Shown here: positions 8,406 through 16,221 of the stretch, in pieces
How the letters are laid out: each line of letters begins with the position of its first letter
Numbering within the stretch: the stretch's first letter is position 1
NCBI GenBank assembly: GCA_022969175.1
Contig: JALJPB010000015.1
Location: forward strand, 1-64,000
Reading direction: 5' to 3'
Length of the DNA: 64,000 nt
Source: Colwellia sp.
Lineage (GTDB): Bacteria > Pseudomonadota > Gammaproteobacteria > Enterobacterales > Alteromonadaceae
Position numbers and translations under genes: made by a program
The notes under the pieces: generated by a model
What the model was told of the DNA's origin: nothing
The model's input: only the letters and a program-made list of their open reading frames with translations
Database searches by the model: none

Positions 8406-8732
8406 ATGACTAGAAAAATCCCTGATAAATGGCAATCATCTGTTAAAGCAATAAAGGCTGTTCAGGTTGCTTTTGACATGGATGAAAAAATTCAACTTGC
8501 TATCAGAACACAAGCGCTTCAAGCTGGATTGAGCCCTTCAGATCAAATCAGGGATATATTAGGTCTATCAATAAATAAACGTCCAAAACGACCTCGATTA
8601 ACCGTTAGCCTAGCCCCCAATGATTATCTGGTATTAGCTGAAAAATATCAGCTTGAGCCAGAACAACAATTGGAAATTAAGAAAAAGCTCATGGATGAAC
8701 TGATTCACCATGTCATAGACAAAAATTTATAA
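8406..8732 (+). CDS. Small protein with two ribbon-helix-helix-like units, possible DNA-binding regulator
   Basis: A 108-residue basic protein that I do not recognise as a named family. Residues about 20-55 (VQVAFDMDEKIQLAIRTQA then LQAGLSPSDQIRDILG) have the beta-strand/helix/turn/helix pattern of ribbon-helix-helix repressors: an alternating hydrophobic strand, a long helix, a Gly-Leu-Ser-Pro turn and a second helix. Residues about 63-103, starting RLTVSLAPNDYLVLAEKYQL, repeat the pattern more weakly. RHH proteins usually bind short palindromes, so this could read the TGACATA-N-TATGTCA sites of the cluster. That is inference only; a protein-protein role is equally open. It lies 14 bp before the K+ channel gene, with AGAGGAT before its ATG. 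Confidence 0.5.
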   Translation: MTRKIPDKWQSSVKAIKAVQVAFDMDEKIQLAIRTQALQAGLSPSDQIRDILGLSINKRPKRPRLTVSLAPNDYLVLAEKYQLEPEQQLEIKKKLMDELIHHVIDKNL

Positions 8733-8745
8733 GAAATTTAATCAC

Positions 8746-9201
8746 ATGAAAATTAAATCTCATAGCGTAGACAGTTACGGTATCAAAAACTACAACACCG
8801 GATTTTTGTTAATTATCGCCTTATTGGTTTTATATATTACCATTGCCATACTGTCATTTGGCTTGGTTCATTATGAGGCTGGGGCGTTAAATAGTAATAT
8901 AACCACCTATAAAGATGCCTTTTGGACACTGCAAATGAGTGCCAGTACTATAGGTTTTGGCGATTTTTACCCAATAACCCTTGAGGGCAGGTTAATTGTC
9001 GCAGCAATGTTCTACCTTGGAGTAGGTTTAGTTGGTTTTATTGGCGCACAGTTTATCGACAGATTTGTTGGTTTTTCAGATACCAATGTTAAAAATCGAG
9101 AACTGAGACAACAAAATAAAGAAATTATTGCACAAAATGAACTTTTAGATCAAAAACTGGAAAATTTATTAGAAAAAGTAGAGCTGTTATCTAAGAGATA
9201 A
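8746..9201 (+). CDS. Two-transmembrane potassium channel with C-terminal coiled coil
   Basis: A 151-residue inner-membrane ion channel subunit of the Ion_trans_2 type. Transmembrane helix 1 spans about 20-42, the pore helix with selectivity filter TIGFGD spans residues 68-73, and transmembrane helix 2 spans about 83-106. Residues about 115-150 form a Glu/Lys/Gln-rich coiled coil rather than a ligand-binding RCK domain, which would support tetramerisation but gives no obvious gate sensor. The second Gly of a usual GYGD filter is preceded by Phe (GFGD), which is tolerated in K+ channels. It is 14 bp downstream of the RHH-like gene and closes the Psp-like cluster, suggesting ion or potential control during membrane stress. 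Confidence 0.85.
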   Translation: MKIKSHSVDSYGIKNYNTGFLLIIALLVLYITIAILSFGLVHYEAGALNSNITTYKDAFWTLQMSASTIGFGDFYPITLEGRLIVAAMFYLGVGLVGFIGAQFIDRFVGFSDTNVKNRELRQQNKEIIAQNELLDQKLENLLEKVELLSKR

Positions 9202-9381
9202 TGAGAGTTTAATACCGGTTTATCTGGTGGTTTTTGTCAATCGATTGATTTTATACACATTTATTTATAATTATGTCATACTCAAATTGCATGAATAAAA
9301 GCATAACCTCTGCGGATAACTACAAAAGAGTTAACCTGTAAGACTGCCAGAGTATCAACATTTAAAACAAGGGAAATCAAT

Positions 9382-9654
9382 ATGTTAATAAAAAAATCAA
9401 CGATATTATGTCTATCTTTAGTAACAACATTAGCAATGACAGGCTGTGCAAATACAGATGCTCTAGAGCAAAACATTACCACACTGACTAACAAGGTTGA
9501 CTCTTTAGCAACTGAAGTAAGTGCAATAAAAGCACAACAAGAAAGTGATTCTGCGTTAATATCTGAAGCTAAAGCTGCTTCTGAACAGGCAGCAATGGAT
9601 GCACAAAGTGCAAACGAACGTCTTGATAACATGGTTAAGTCTTATAAAAAGTAA
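9382..9654 (+). CDS. lpp: Murein lipoprotein (Lpp/OprI type)
   Basis: A 90-residue outer-membrane lipoprotein. A signal with lipobox MTGC places the lipidated Cys at residue 22. The mature part is a single Ala-rich heptad coiled coil (about 28-85), as in the trimeric Braun lipoprotein. The C-terminus SYKK ends in Lys, the residue that L,D-transpeptidases join to peptidoglycan in Lpp. An L,D-transpeptidase gene converges on it from 10654. The ATG follows AAGGGAAATC. A strong hairpin terminator follows 26 bp after the stop codon. Confidence 0.85.
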   Translation: MLIKKSTILCLSLVTTLAMTGCANTDALEQNITTLTNKVDSLATEVSAIKAQQESDSALISEAKAASEQAAMDAQSANERLDNMVKSYKK

Positions 9655-9680
9655 GTGCTATACCCATCTTTATACATAAA

Positions 9681-9710
9681 AAAAAGCATCTATTTTAATA
9701 GATGCTTTTT
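9681..9710. terminator. Bidirectional intrinsic terminator between lpp and the L,D-transpeptidase gene
   Basis: AAAAAGCATCTATT (9681-9694) and AATAGATGCTTTTT (9697-9710) are exact complements, flanked by A-run and T-run, so the hairpin can terminate either of the convergent genes. Confidence 0.85.
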
Positions 9711-9730
9711 TATTTTTATCCTCATCAAAG

Positions 9731-10654
9731 CTAAATTTTTGCTTTCTTTTTAATAGCAACAACAACACCTTTTGGTTGTTCAAAGTAAGGCATTAATAGG
9801 GGCCAGTTTTTCTCAGAGCCACCAACGAAGCTTTTGACCGCATCAGGAATAACAGTCTCTTTTTGAGCGACTCCTTGTTGAGTTAATCCCTGGTGAATTT
9901 CAATTAGCCTTAAATTATTAGCTTCATAAGACATTTTTACTTCTTGGTCAATGATATGCACAGGCGTTTTTTCTGGCACGTTATCAAATAGCCACTTAAT
10001 ATCTTCATCGTACATACGAATACAGCCTGAGCTTGCTCGCATGCCAATACCAAACCGCTGATTTGTACCATGGATCAAGTATTCACTAAAGCCGAGCCGT
10101 AAAGCATATTTCCCAAATGGATTATCAGGTCCCGCAGCTACTTCTCTAGCCATTTCTTTACCATGCTCTGCGAAATACCTAGCCCGTGTTTCTTCAGTTG
10201 GCCGCCATACCGGATTTTCTCTTTTTTTACCTATATAAGAAGTTGTTCTAGGCGTTTCTAGTCCCTCACGGCCAATCCCCACTGGAAATACCATCACTTT
10301 ATTTTCGTCAGGTAAAAAGTAATATAACCTCAACTCTGGTAAATTAATGACAATCCCTTCTCGTTTGATATAGGGTAATAACATTTGTGAAGGTATTAAT
10401 ACACTGACACCAACTGCAGGCAAAAAAGGATCGACCCCAGGATTTGCGGCTAGTAAAGCTAAAAACCCGACATTATATTGTTCAGCTATTTCTTGAAAAT
10501 AATCACCTTTTTTTACTAGGTGACGCTGTAACTTACCAATTAACCGACTGTTTTCATCGGGTAATTGGTATTCAGCCGCGTTGATAAAAAAACTGCTAAT
10601 AAGTAAGCTTAACCCCACCAAAATCAATTGATGTCTAAAAAATTTTACTTTCAT
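9731..10654 (-). CDS. Periplasmic L,D-transpeptidase with LysM domain (YbiS/ErfK family)
   Basis: A 307-residue exported enzyme that forms L,D links in peptidoglycan or joins Lpp to it. Residues 1-27 are a signal peptide. A LysM-like segment (about 44-90) starts HLVKKGDYFQEIAEQYNVG. The YkuD catalytic domain (about 98-236) contains HGTNQRFGIGMRASSGCIRM with His195 and nucleophile Cys211. Length and order fit the Lpp-anchoring family YbiS/ErfK/YcfS. It converges on an lpp-like gene whose product ends in Lys, so the two plausibly act as enzyme and substrate; a 3-3 cross-linking role is not excluded. Confidence 0.88.
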   Translation of the reverse strand: MKVKFFRHQLILVGLSLLISSFFINAAEYQLPDENSRLIGKLQRHLVKKGDYFQEIAEQYNVGFLALLAANPGVDPFLPAVGVSVLIPSQMLLPYIKREGIVINLPELRLYYFLPDENKVMVFPVGIGREGLETPRTTSYIGKKRENPVWRPTEETRARYFAEHGKEMAREVAAGPDNPFGKYALRLGFSEYLIHGTNQRFGIGMRASSGCIRMYDEDIKWLFDNVPEKTPVHIIDQEVKMSYEANNLRLIEIHQGLTQQGVAQKETVIPDAVKSFVGGSEKNWPLLMPYFEQPKGVVVAIKKKAKI

Positions 10655-10720
10655 TAAATTATTCCAAAAATTAAAATCACATTTATTACTGATGGTGTTT
10701 AAGCTGTTATTACTAACTGG

Positions 10721-12283
10721 CTATATACGCCAATAAGGCTGAGCTGAGACAGCTTGCTCTCTAGAGTGCTCAAGAGTATGTAATAAATGTTCAATTTTAG
10801 ACTCTAACCATTTTGTTAACTTACTCTCAGGAGTTGTCAATTTAAGCAACTGCTGCTGTAAAAGCAGCAAGGTTTGTAATTCACTGATCCCTTGTTTTAT
10901 GTCTAACCAAGGGTTTCTAAAAGCTAAACGCTCATTTTTATCGTAAAGCGCACCAAACCAGCTTCCTGTTAATAGTGAGCGAATTAGTAATTTATGATGG
11001 GCCAGATACTCTTGACTCTCGATTCTGCCGTTTTTAGGCATTACTTCAATTAAATTTTTCCGGTTAAGCTCTAAGGCAGACTCGGCAAAAATAGACACCT
11101 GAGTGCTATCAACATTAAAATGAGGTTTTTTTGCTAACAGTACCGTCAACAAAGAGAGCTGTAATCGATTAAAGCGAGCAGAATGAAATAATAAAATATT
11201 TTGCTCAGCGTCCGGAAAGTTACTTCTTTCTGACTTCATTTGTCTAATAAGTGCATCACTATAATGAAGCTTAGTTCGATAGTTTCCTGTTTTAGTAGTT
11301 AGCTCTTGTAAATGACAAGCATCTTCAACCCAATGAAATTTTTTAATGAAAAAGCTCAGTTCATTTCTAAGTTTTCCCATCGATTTATCTAAGGATTGTT
11401 CAAAGAGCCAGAAACCTTGCCTTAATAGCGCTAGCATTTCAGTAATTTTATTTAAAATGGAGAAGGCAGGATTTTGAGTATAGGCGTCGACCAATGTTTG
11501 TAGTTGAGTCAGGCCAAACTCTACGCCATGAGTAAATACATGATTTAGACTCTTTGGCTTATCTAAAGGAATCAAGGCTAAACCTAATAGATCAAAGTTA
11601 TCGATATTCTTAGTCGTACTTTGTCGATCTTTAGCACTTGAGAGTGCATAACCTCTCGCGGCCTTAGTCTTAATACCAGGCCGTAATAATAAGCCAAAAC
11701 ATAATACTTTAGCTAAGGTGAGTAAATCATCAATATTACCTGTAACAAGCTCTAATTCAATTTCACAAATAGGTACTTCATTACCATTAGCCTTGATTAC
11801 TCCTTGATCGAACACTAATTCAATCACCGTTGCTTCATGGCCATTATTTTCAATAGTGATTAACCAAATTAATCGCTGAAAGTTGGTAGTAAAGAGGCTA
11901 ACTAGTTGCGCTTGCAGTTCATTTAGGTTTTGATTTTTTGGCCATATAGCTTGAGGAAATAACGCTAACTCTGGAAAATTATTCGTTATATCAACATTAT
12001 ACTCAGGTCTCTGATGTAGGCCACCAACAGCCGTTCCCGCGGTTTTTATGGTTTGTTCTAGGTGTTTATTATCTAAATTATCAATACTAGTACGAATTCT
12101 TAGCCCTTTATCTTGTCTTCGTAAAGCCAAATCTGGGGTATCAAAGTAACTGTTATTGAGTTGTTTTTGTTGGCTAACAAAACTAAATTTTTTAGCGGTA
12201 AGTAACTCGGTGATTTTTTCTGCTGTTTGCTTAGCTTCACTCGATTCTAATACCAAGAATTTGAGTTCAATCTCTGTATTCAT
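10721..12283 (-). CDS. ygiF: CYTH-CHAD domain protein, probable inorganic triphosphatase YgiF
   Basis: A 520-residue cytoplasmic protein. The N-terminal CYTH domain (about 1-210) starts MNTEIELKFLV, carrying the ExExK metal/phosphate motif, with later YFDTPDLALRRQDKGLRIR and EIELEL strands that build the acidic/basic tunnel. Residues about 245-510 form a helical CHAD domain with histidine-rich stretches. The family hydrolyses inorganic triphosphate. It is longer than E. coli YgiF (433). It is divergent from ygiM, as in enterics, but the usual downstream glnE is displaced about 8.5 kb by other genes. Confidence 0.85.
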   Translation of the reverse strand: MNTEIELKFLVLESSEAKQTAEKITELLTAKKFSFVSQQKQLNNSYFDTPDLALRRQDKGLRIRTSIDNLDNKHLEQTIKTAGTAVGGLHQRPEYNVDITNNFPELALFPQAIWPKNQNLNELQAQLVSLFTTNFQRLIWLITIENNGHEATVIELVFDQGVIKANGNEVPICEIELELVTGNIDDLLTLAKVLCFGLLLRPGIKTKAARGYALSSAKDRQSTTKNIDNFDLLGLALIPLDKPKSLNHVFTHGVEFGLTQLQTLVDAYTQNPAFSILNKITEMLALLRQGFWLFEQSLDKSMGKLRNELSFFIKKFHWVEDACHLQELTTKTGNYRTKLHYSDALIRQMKSERSNFPDAEQNILLFHSARFNRLQLSLLTVLLAKKPHFNVDSTQVSIFAESALELNRKNLIEVMPKNGRIESQEYLAHHKLLIRSLLTGSWFGALYDKNERLAFRNPWLDIKQGISELQTLLLLQQQLLKLTTPESKLTKWLESKIEHLLHTLEHSREQAVSAQPYWRI

Positions 12284-12492
12284 AGTTTCTCATTGAAACG
12301 CTAAATTTATCAATAAATTCAGCTCTTTTGTATTTTGAAGCCTAAATATACCCCTTTATTATTAAAAGCGAAATTAGAATGCTTATAAATATTACCTATT
12401 TTCAATTCATATCGCATTCTTCACTTGCCAACAATGCATCAAAGCCCTAATATCTGGTCACTATTTTGTTAATTTTGATATTTGGTTCTCTG

Positions 12493-13122
12493 ATGAAAAA
12501 ACACCAAAACACTAAAAATAATAGATTTAACTCAGTTTTTTCTTTTATATTATTTACTTTCGCTTTGCCATTATTTGCTGCTCAAGAGCTTGCACCTAAA
12601 GCAGAACAAGCATATATCACCGATGAACTGTTTGTTTATATGCATGCTGGCTCTGGTAATAACTACCGTATTGTCGGGACAACTAACGCCGGCTCCCAAA
12701 TTAAGCTTACCGGCCTTTCAGAAAACAATTACACTCAAATTGTTGACGAAAATAATAAAAAAACCTGGATTGAAAGTAAGTACATAACTGAACAAGCAGG
12801 CTTACGCTTTGTTGTTGCTGAACTCAACGCTCAGCTTGCAGCAGCTACAGAACTTAATAGTCAATTAGATAGCCAGTTAAACAATGTAAAAGCTAACACA
12901 AGTAATTTAAACGACAAAAACGGTCAACTTAATACTGAAATTGCCACCTTAAAAAATCAATTAGCGACCAGTCAATCAAAACTAAAAACACAAGATACCG
13001 ATGTGCAAAAACAATGGTTTTTCACTGGTGCTATCGTATTAGCAATTGGCCTTGTTTTAGGATTGGTAATACCACGATTAGGTGGCCGCCGTCGTGGTGG
13101 GAATATGGATAATTGGAAATAA
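12493..13122 (+). CDS. ygiM: SH3-domain membrane protein YgiM (HtrG)
   Basis: A 209-residue envelope protein: signal peptide (about 1-30), bacterial SH3 domain (about 45-105, with YMHAGSGNNYRIVGT), a coiled coil rich in Asn/Gln/Leu (about 110-165), and a C-terminal transmembrane helix with basic tail FFTGAIVLAIGLVLGLVIP then RLGGRRRGG. This is the TIGR04211/YgiM architecture. The frame extends back to a TTG at 12466, but the ATG at 12493 gives the normal basic N-terminus MKKHQNTKNN. It is divergent from ygiF with a 180 bp gap, the enteric ygiM-ygiF arrangement. Confidence 0.88.
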   Translation: MKKHQNTKNNRFNSVFSFILFTFALPLFAAQELAPKAEQAYITDELFVYMHAGSGNNYRIVGTTNAGSQIKLTGLSENNYTQIVDENNKKTWIESKYITEQAGLRFVVAELNAQLAAATELNSQLDSQLNNVKANTSNLNDKNGQLNTEIATLKNQLATSQSKLKTQDTDVQKQWFFTGAIVLAIGLVLGLVIPRLGGRRRGGNMDNWK

Positions 13123-13248
13123 AAGACGAAAGAGTTGTCACCTTGTAGCTAGATAAAACGCTTTACTAGCTCAATCTAAAAATTAATAACAGTCTCTTTA
13201 GCAAGCTCTGGTTTCAATATTTCAACATACCTATGTGCACCGTTTTAG

Positions 13249-13278
13249 CAATAGTAAATAATTAATTATTTACTATTG
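13249..13278. repeat. Perfect 30-bp AT-rich palindrome between convergent genes
   Basis: Fifteen bases (13249-13263, starting CAATAGTAAATAATT) are followed directly by their exact reverse complement (13264-13278). It lies between ygiM and the minus-strand glycosyltransferase, where a weak bidirectional terminator or a cruciform is possible. The rest of 13123-13362 shows nothing else clear. Confidence 0.55.
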
Positions 13279-13362
13279 TGCTATCTATACTTATTAAAGT
13301 CTTATTCTTCATTAAATTAAATACAACAATAAGTCACTCTTACTACTGCATTAACTTAGTAC

Positions 13363-14430
13363 TCAGTCATTAATTAAGTGTACAATATCATCTAGAATTA
13401 CCGTCAGCGCATTTAAGGGTGCCTCTTTTTTCATATTATTCAGTAACTCATCATAGGCATTATTTTTTCGGTCTTCTAATAGTAGTGATTGCTTAATCAA
13501 ACTGTTAACCGTTGGCTCTGCAGCGAGCACTAGACCCTTTCCTGAGCATAGCTTTAGACGCGCAGGTTGATCTGGTGATACTGAAGATGCAACACTTGGC
13601 TTATGTAAAGCTATACATTGTAATACAGTGTCACCTGAACATATTACACGCCCAATAGCCGCACTAAGTAGAGTTATGTATTCTGCATTCTCAAGAGATC
13701 TTAAACATATTATATCTTGATCTATAGGAATCTCCTTTGGATAATTACAACCAAAGACGACAACGCACTTAACTTTTGTTTTTTGATAAAAAAGTTTTGC
13801 AACTTGATAATAAATATCTATAGCTAAAACGCCAGAAATATAATGGCCGCCCGAGCCGGCATTAAAAAGAAAAAAATCTTCTCCTTCTAACTTAAACTTA
13901 ATTAGAATTTCTAGTTGTTTTTTTTGAGTGCTGCTTTGGAAGACAGGTCCAATATTTTCAGGTGGCTGTTTATTAAAAAAAGACAACTTCCCCTTTTGCC
14001 ACCAACTGAGTCTTTTCATGCAATAGTCAGGTTGTACAACCCAGTGCTTGTCAGTATATAACAGTCGGTTTATTTTCAACCCCCTACGGCGTTTTTTATT
14101 ATAAAATGAAATAAACGCGACTTTAGCTCCTACATTTTTTGCAAGTTTAAATTGATTCGCTCTACCAGAAGAATCAAACAGTACTATATCAGGCCTTAAC
14201 TGACTTATGACTCGATTAACTGTGTTGGAATCTTTAGTAGGTGAGCCTTTAGAAGTATGTACAGTATAGGGACAATCATCTATATAACTCGCTTTTTCAT
14301 TTAGGATGAAATGGATATCACTACTGGGAAAACGAGCAAATAATGCCTTAGCAATAATCATTGAACGCATATATTCGCCGATTCCTGACGTCGAAGAAAC
14401 AGGAATAAATAAAATACACTTTGATTTCAT
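13363..14430 (-). CDS. Putative GT-B-fold glycosyltransferase
   Basis: A 355-residue cytoplasmic protein resembling MurG/heptosyltransferase/PseG-type GT-B proteins. The N-terminal Rossmann half starts CILFIPVSSTSGIGEYMRSM, with a Gly-rich loop. The C-terminal half holds FLFNAGSGGHYISG near residue 190 and a late nucleotide-sugar region AIGRVICSGDTVLQCIALHKP (Gly/Asp then Glu-poor). The donor and acceptor cannot be read. It is divergent from the Wzi-like gene (215 bp gap) at the head of a surface-polysaccharide group, so an LPS or capsule role is likely. No signal peptide is present. Confidence 0.6.
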   Translation of the reverse strand: MKSKCILFIPVSSTSGIGEYMRSMIIAKALFARFPSSDIHFILNEKASYIDDCPYTVHTSKGSPTKDSNTVNRVISQLRPDIVLFDSSGRANQFKLAKNVGAKVAFISFYNKKRRRGLKINRLLYTDKHWVVQPDYCMKRLSWWQKGKLSFFNKQPPENIGPVFQSSTQKKQLEILIKFKLEGEDFFLFNAGSGGHYISGVLAIDIYYQVAKLFYQKTKVKCVVVFGCNYPKEIPIDQDIICLRSLENAEYITLLSAAIGRVICSGDTVLQCIALHKPSVASSVSPDQPARLKLCSGKGLVLAAEPTVNSLIKQSLLLEDRKNNAYDELLNNMKKEAPLNALTVILDDIVHLIND

Positions 14431-14645
14431 TTGAGAGGTATGCCTATGAATAAGAGTAATAAAGCAGCTGCATATTACCTGAAATTGATATAATCATCCA
14501 ATATATCTAGCTATTTCTAATTGTTATCGGACTAAATCAATAGATGTGTTAATAATAAAATACTGCTACAATCTCCGCGATTTTAGTCGGTGTATATCTA
14601 AAAATATTGTAGAGTTATCTTGCACAATATTATTCAGGACTTTTA

Positions 14646-16163
14646 ATGTTGTTAAAACCTAGTTTGACCATCTTTTTATTATTTTTTTTTCACGCAAGCA
14701 TTGCCGCCCCTTGGGTAGAGCCTGATGACCTTGCCTTAAGGAATGATATTCAACTACTTGCTGATGCTGGTATTATCACGGCACCAGTAACTACCTACCC
14801 TTTAATGTGGAATGCCATTAAAGACGATATATTATCGGCCAAACCATACCTACTAAATGACGCACAAAAACAAGCACTTAACCATGTTAAGTTTAGCTAC
14901 AAATACGCTTCAGGTCATCAAAACATCACAAAAAAAAGTATTTACTTTTCCAGCAATACAAACCGCTTCACCAGTTATGGCAACGATAATTACGACCAAG
15001 GTAAAGTTGAGTTATCTAATGAATTTTTTGTTGGTCATCTAGCGGGTAAATTGCAGATTAACTATCGCTATGGTCTAAATGATGCGCCTGAGTTAAATCA
15101 AGGTAACGACCTTAATATGGACGGAAGTTTTTTAGCCTACAAATTAGGTAATTGGGTATTAAGTGCTGGAGCAATAGAGCGCTGGTGGGGGCCGGGTATC
15201 GATACCAATTTGATAATGACCACTAACTCACGTCCATTACCGGCTATAAGTATTACTCGTGACAATTCAAGCGCCTTTGAAACACCCTGGTTAAACTGGT
15301 TGGGTCCTTGGACTTTAACAGCACAAATGGCGCAATTAGAAAGTAATCGAGAAATACCCAAAACACTCATGTGGAGTACTCGAGCAACCTTTAGGCCCAT
15401 TCGTGGTTTAGAGGTGGGCGCTTCTTGGTCTTTTCAATGGGCAGGTGAAGGTCAACCAAGTTCCATGAAAGATTTCTTTAGTATTTTATTTGCCAATCAC
15501 GAATGTGCAGATGGTTCTCCTGAATGTGGCTCTGAGCTCAATACACAGATAGGTAACCATATTGCGGGTTATGATTTTCGTTGGTCTGACACATTATTTG
15601 ACTTACCCTATGCAGTTTATCTGCAAACAATTGGAGAAGATAGATCTCCTAATTTTGGTATAATTACCGACAAAGCCGATATGTATGGTATTGAGACTCG
15701 CTTTACTTTATTCAATCAACGCATCTTTGCTAATTTAGAATATACAGATACTCAAACAACCTGCGGTCCAACTGGTGACCCAACATTAAACTGTTTATAT
15801 GAACATAGTCTGTATAAATCAGGCTATCGTTATTATCGAAGAACAATTGGCTCAACTTATGATAACGATGCTCAAACACTTGTTGCGACCTTTTTAATTC
15901 AAACAAGTGCTCACAACAGCTGGCAATTCAAGTTTAGAAAATTGCAATTAAATACAGATAATATTGATAGGTACTCCGATGATTTGAACATGGGAAACCC
16001 TGTTTCGCAAATTGCCGAAGATGTTTTGCAATTTGATGGGCAATACAAATTTATTGCTTACGATTCACGTTTTACCACCGGAATTATTCTCACCAACTCT
16101 TCAATAGATGATAATAATGACAACAGTTTTGACGCTTACTTAAAGTGGGAATATAGATTTTAA
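14646..16163 (+). CDS. Outer-membrane capsule assembly protein, Wzi family
   Basis: A 505-residue outer-membrane beta-barrel. Residues 1-20 are a signal peptide ending HASIAA. A short helical periplasmic segment follows (WVEPDDLALRNDIQLLADAG), then repeated amphipathic strands to the terminal aromatic YLKWEYRF. The opening WVEPDD...LR.DI..LAD.G and the central GAIERWWGPG segment (about residues 176-185) are characteristic of the Caps_assemb_Wzi family, which binds surface polysaccharide at the cell exterior. No wza/wzb/wzc genes are near, so the polysaccharide could be made elsewhere. It starts a plus-strand run with two O-acyltransferases and a glycosyltransferase. Confidence 0.85.
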   Translation: MLLKPSLTIFLLFFFHASIAAPWVEPDDLALRNDIQLLADAGIITAPVTTYPLMWNAIKDDILSAKPYLLNDAQKQALNHVKFSYKYASGHQNITKKSIYFSSNTNRFTSYGNDNYDQGKVELSNEFFVGHLAGKLQINYRYGLNDAPELNQGNDLNMDGSFLAYKLGNWVLSAGAIERWWGPGIDTNLIMTTNSRPLPAISITRDNSSAFETPWLNWLGPWTLTAQMAQLESNREIPKTLMWSTRATFRPIRGLEVGASWSFQWAGEGQPSSMKDFFSILFANHECADGSPECGSELNTQIGNHIAGYDFRWSDTLFDLPYAVYLQTIGEDRSPNFGIITDKADMYGIETRFTLFNQRIFANLEYTDTQTTCGPTGDPTLNCLYEHSLYKSGYRYYRRTIGSTYDNDAQTLVATFLIQTSAHNSWQFKFRKLQLNTDNIDRYSDDLNMGNPVSQIAEDVLQFDGQYKFIAYDSRFTTGIILTNSSIDDNNDNSFDAYLKWEYRF

Positions 16164-16221
16164 CAACAACTCAAAACGTTAATTATCTAATAACCCATGA
16201 AAATAACTTTAAGGAATCAAA

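Noticed and set aside
9265-9282. TATGTCA upstream of lpp as a fourth copy of the Psp-cluster palindrome
   Set aside because: Only one half-site is present; the left half is not complementary.
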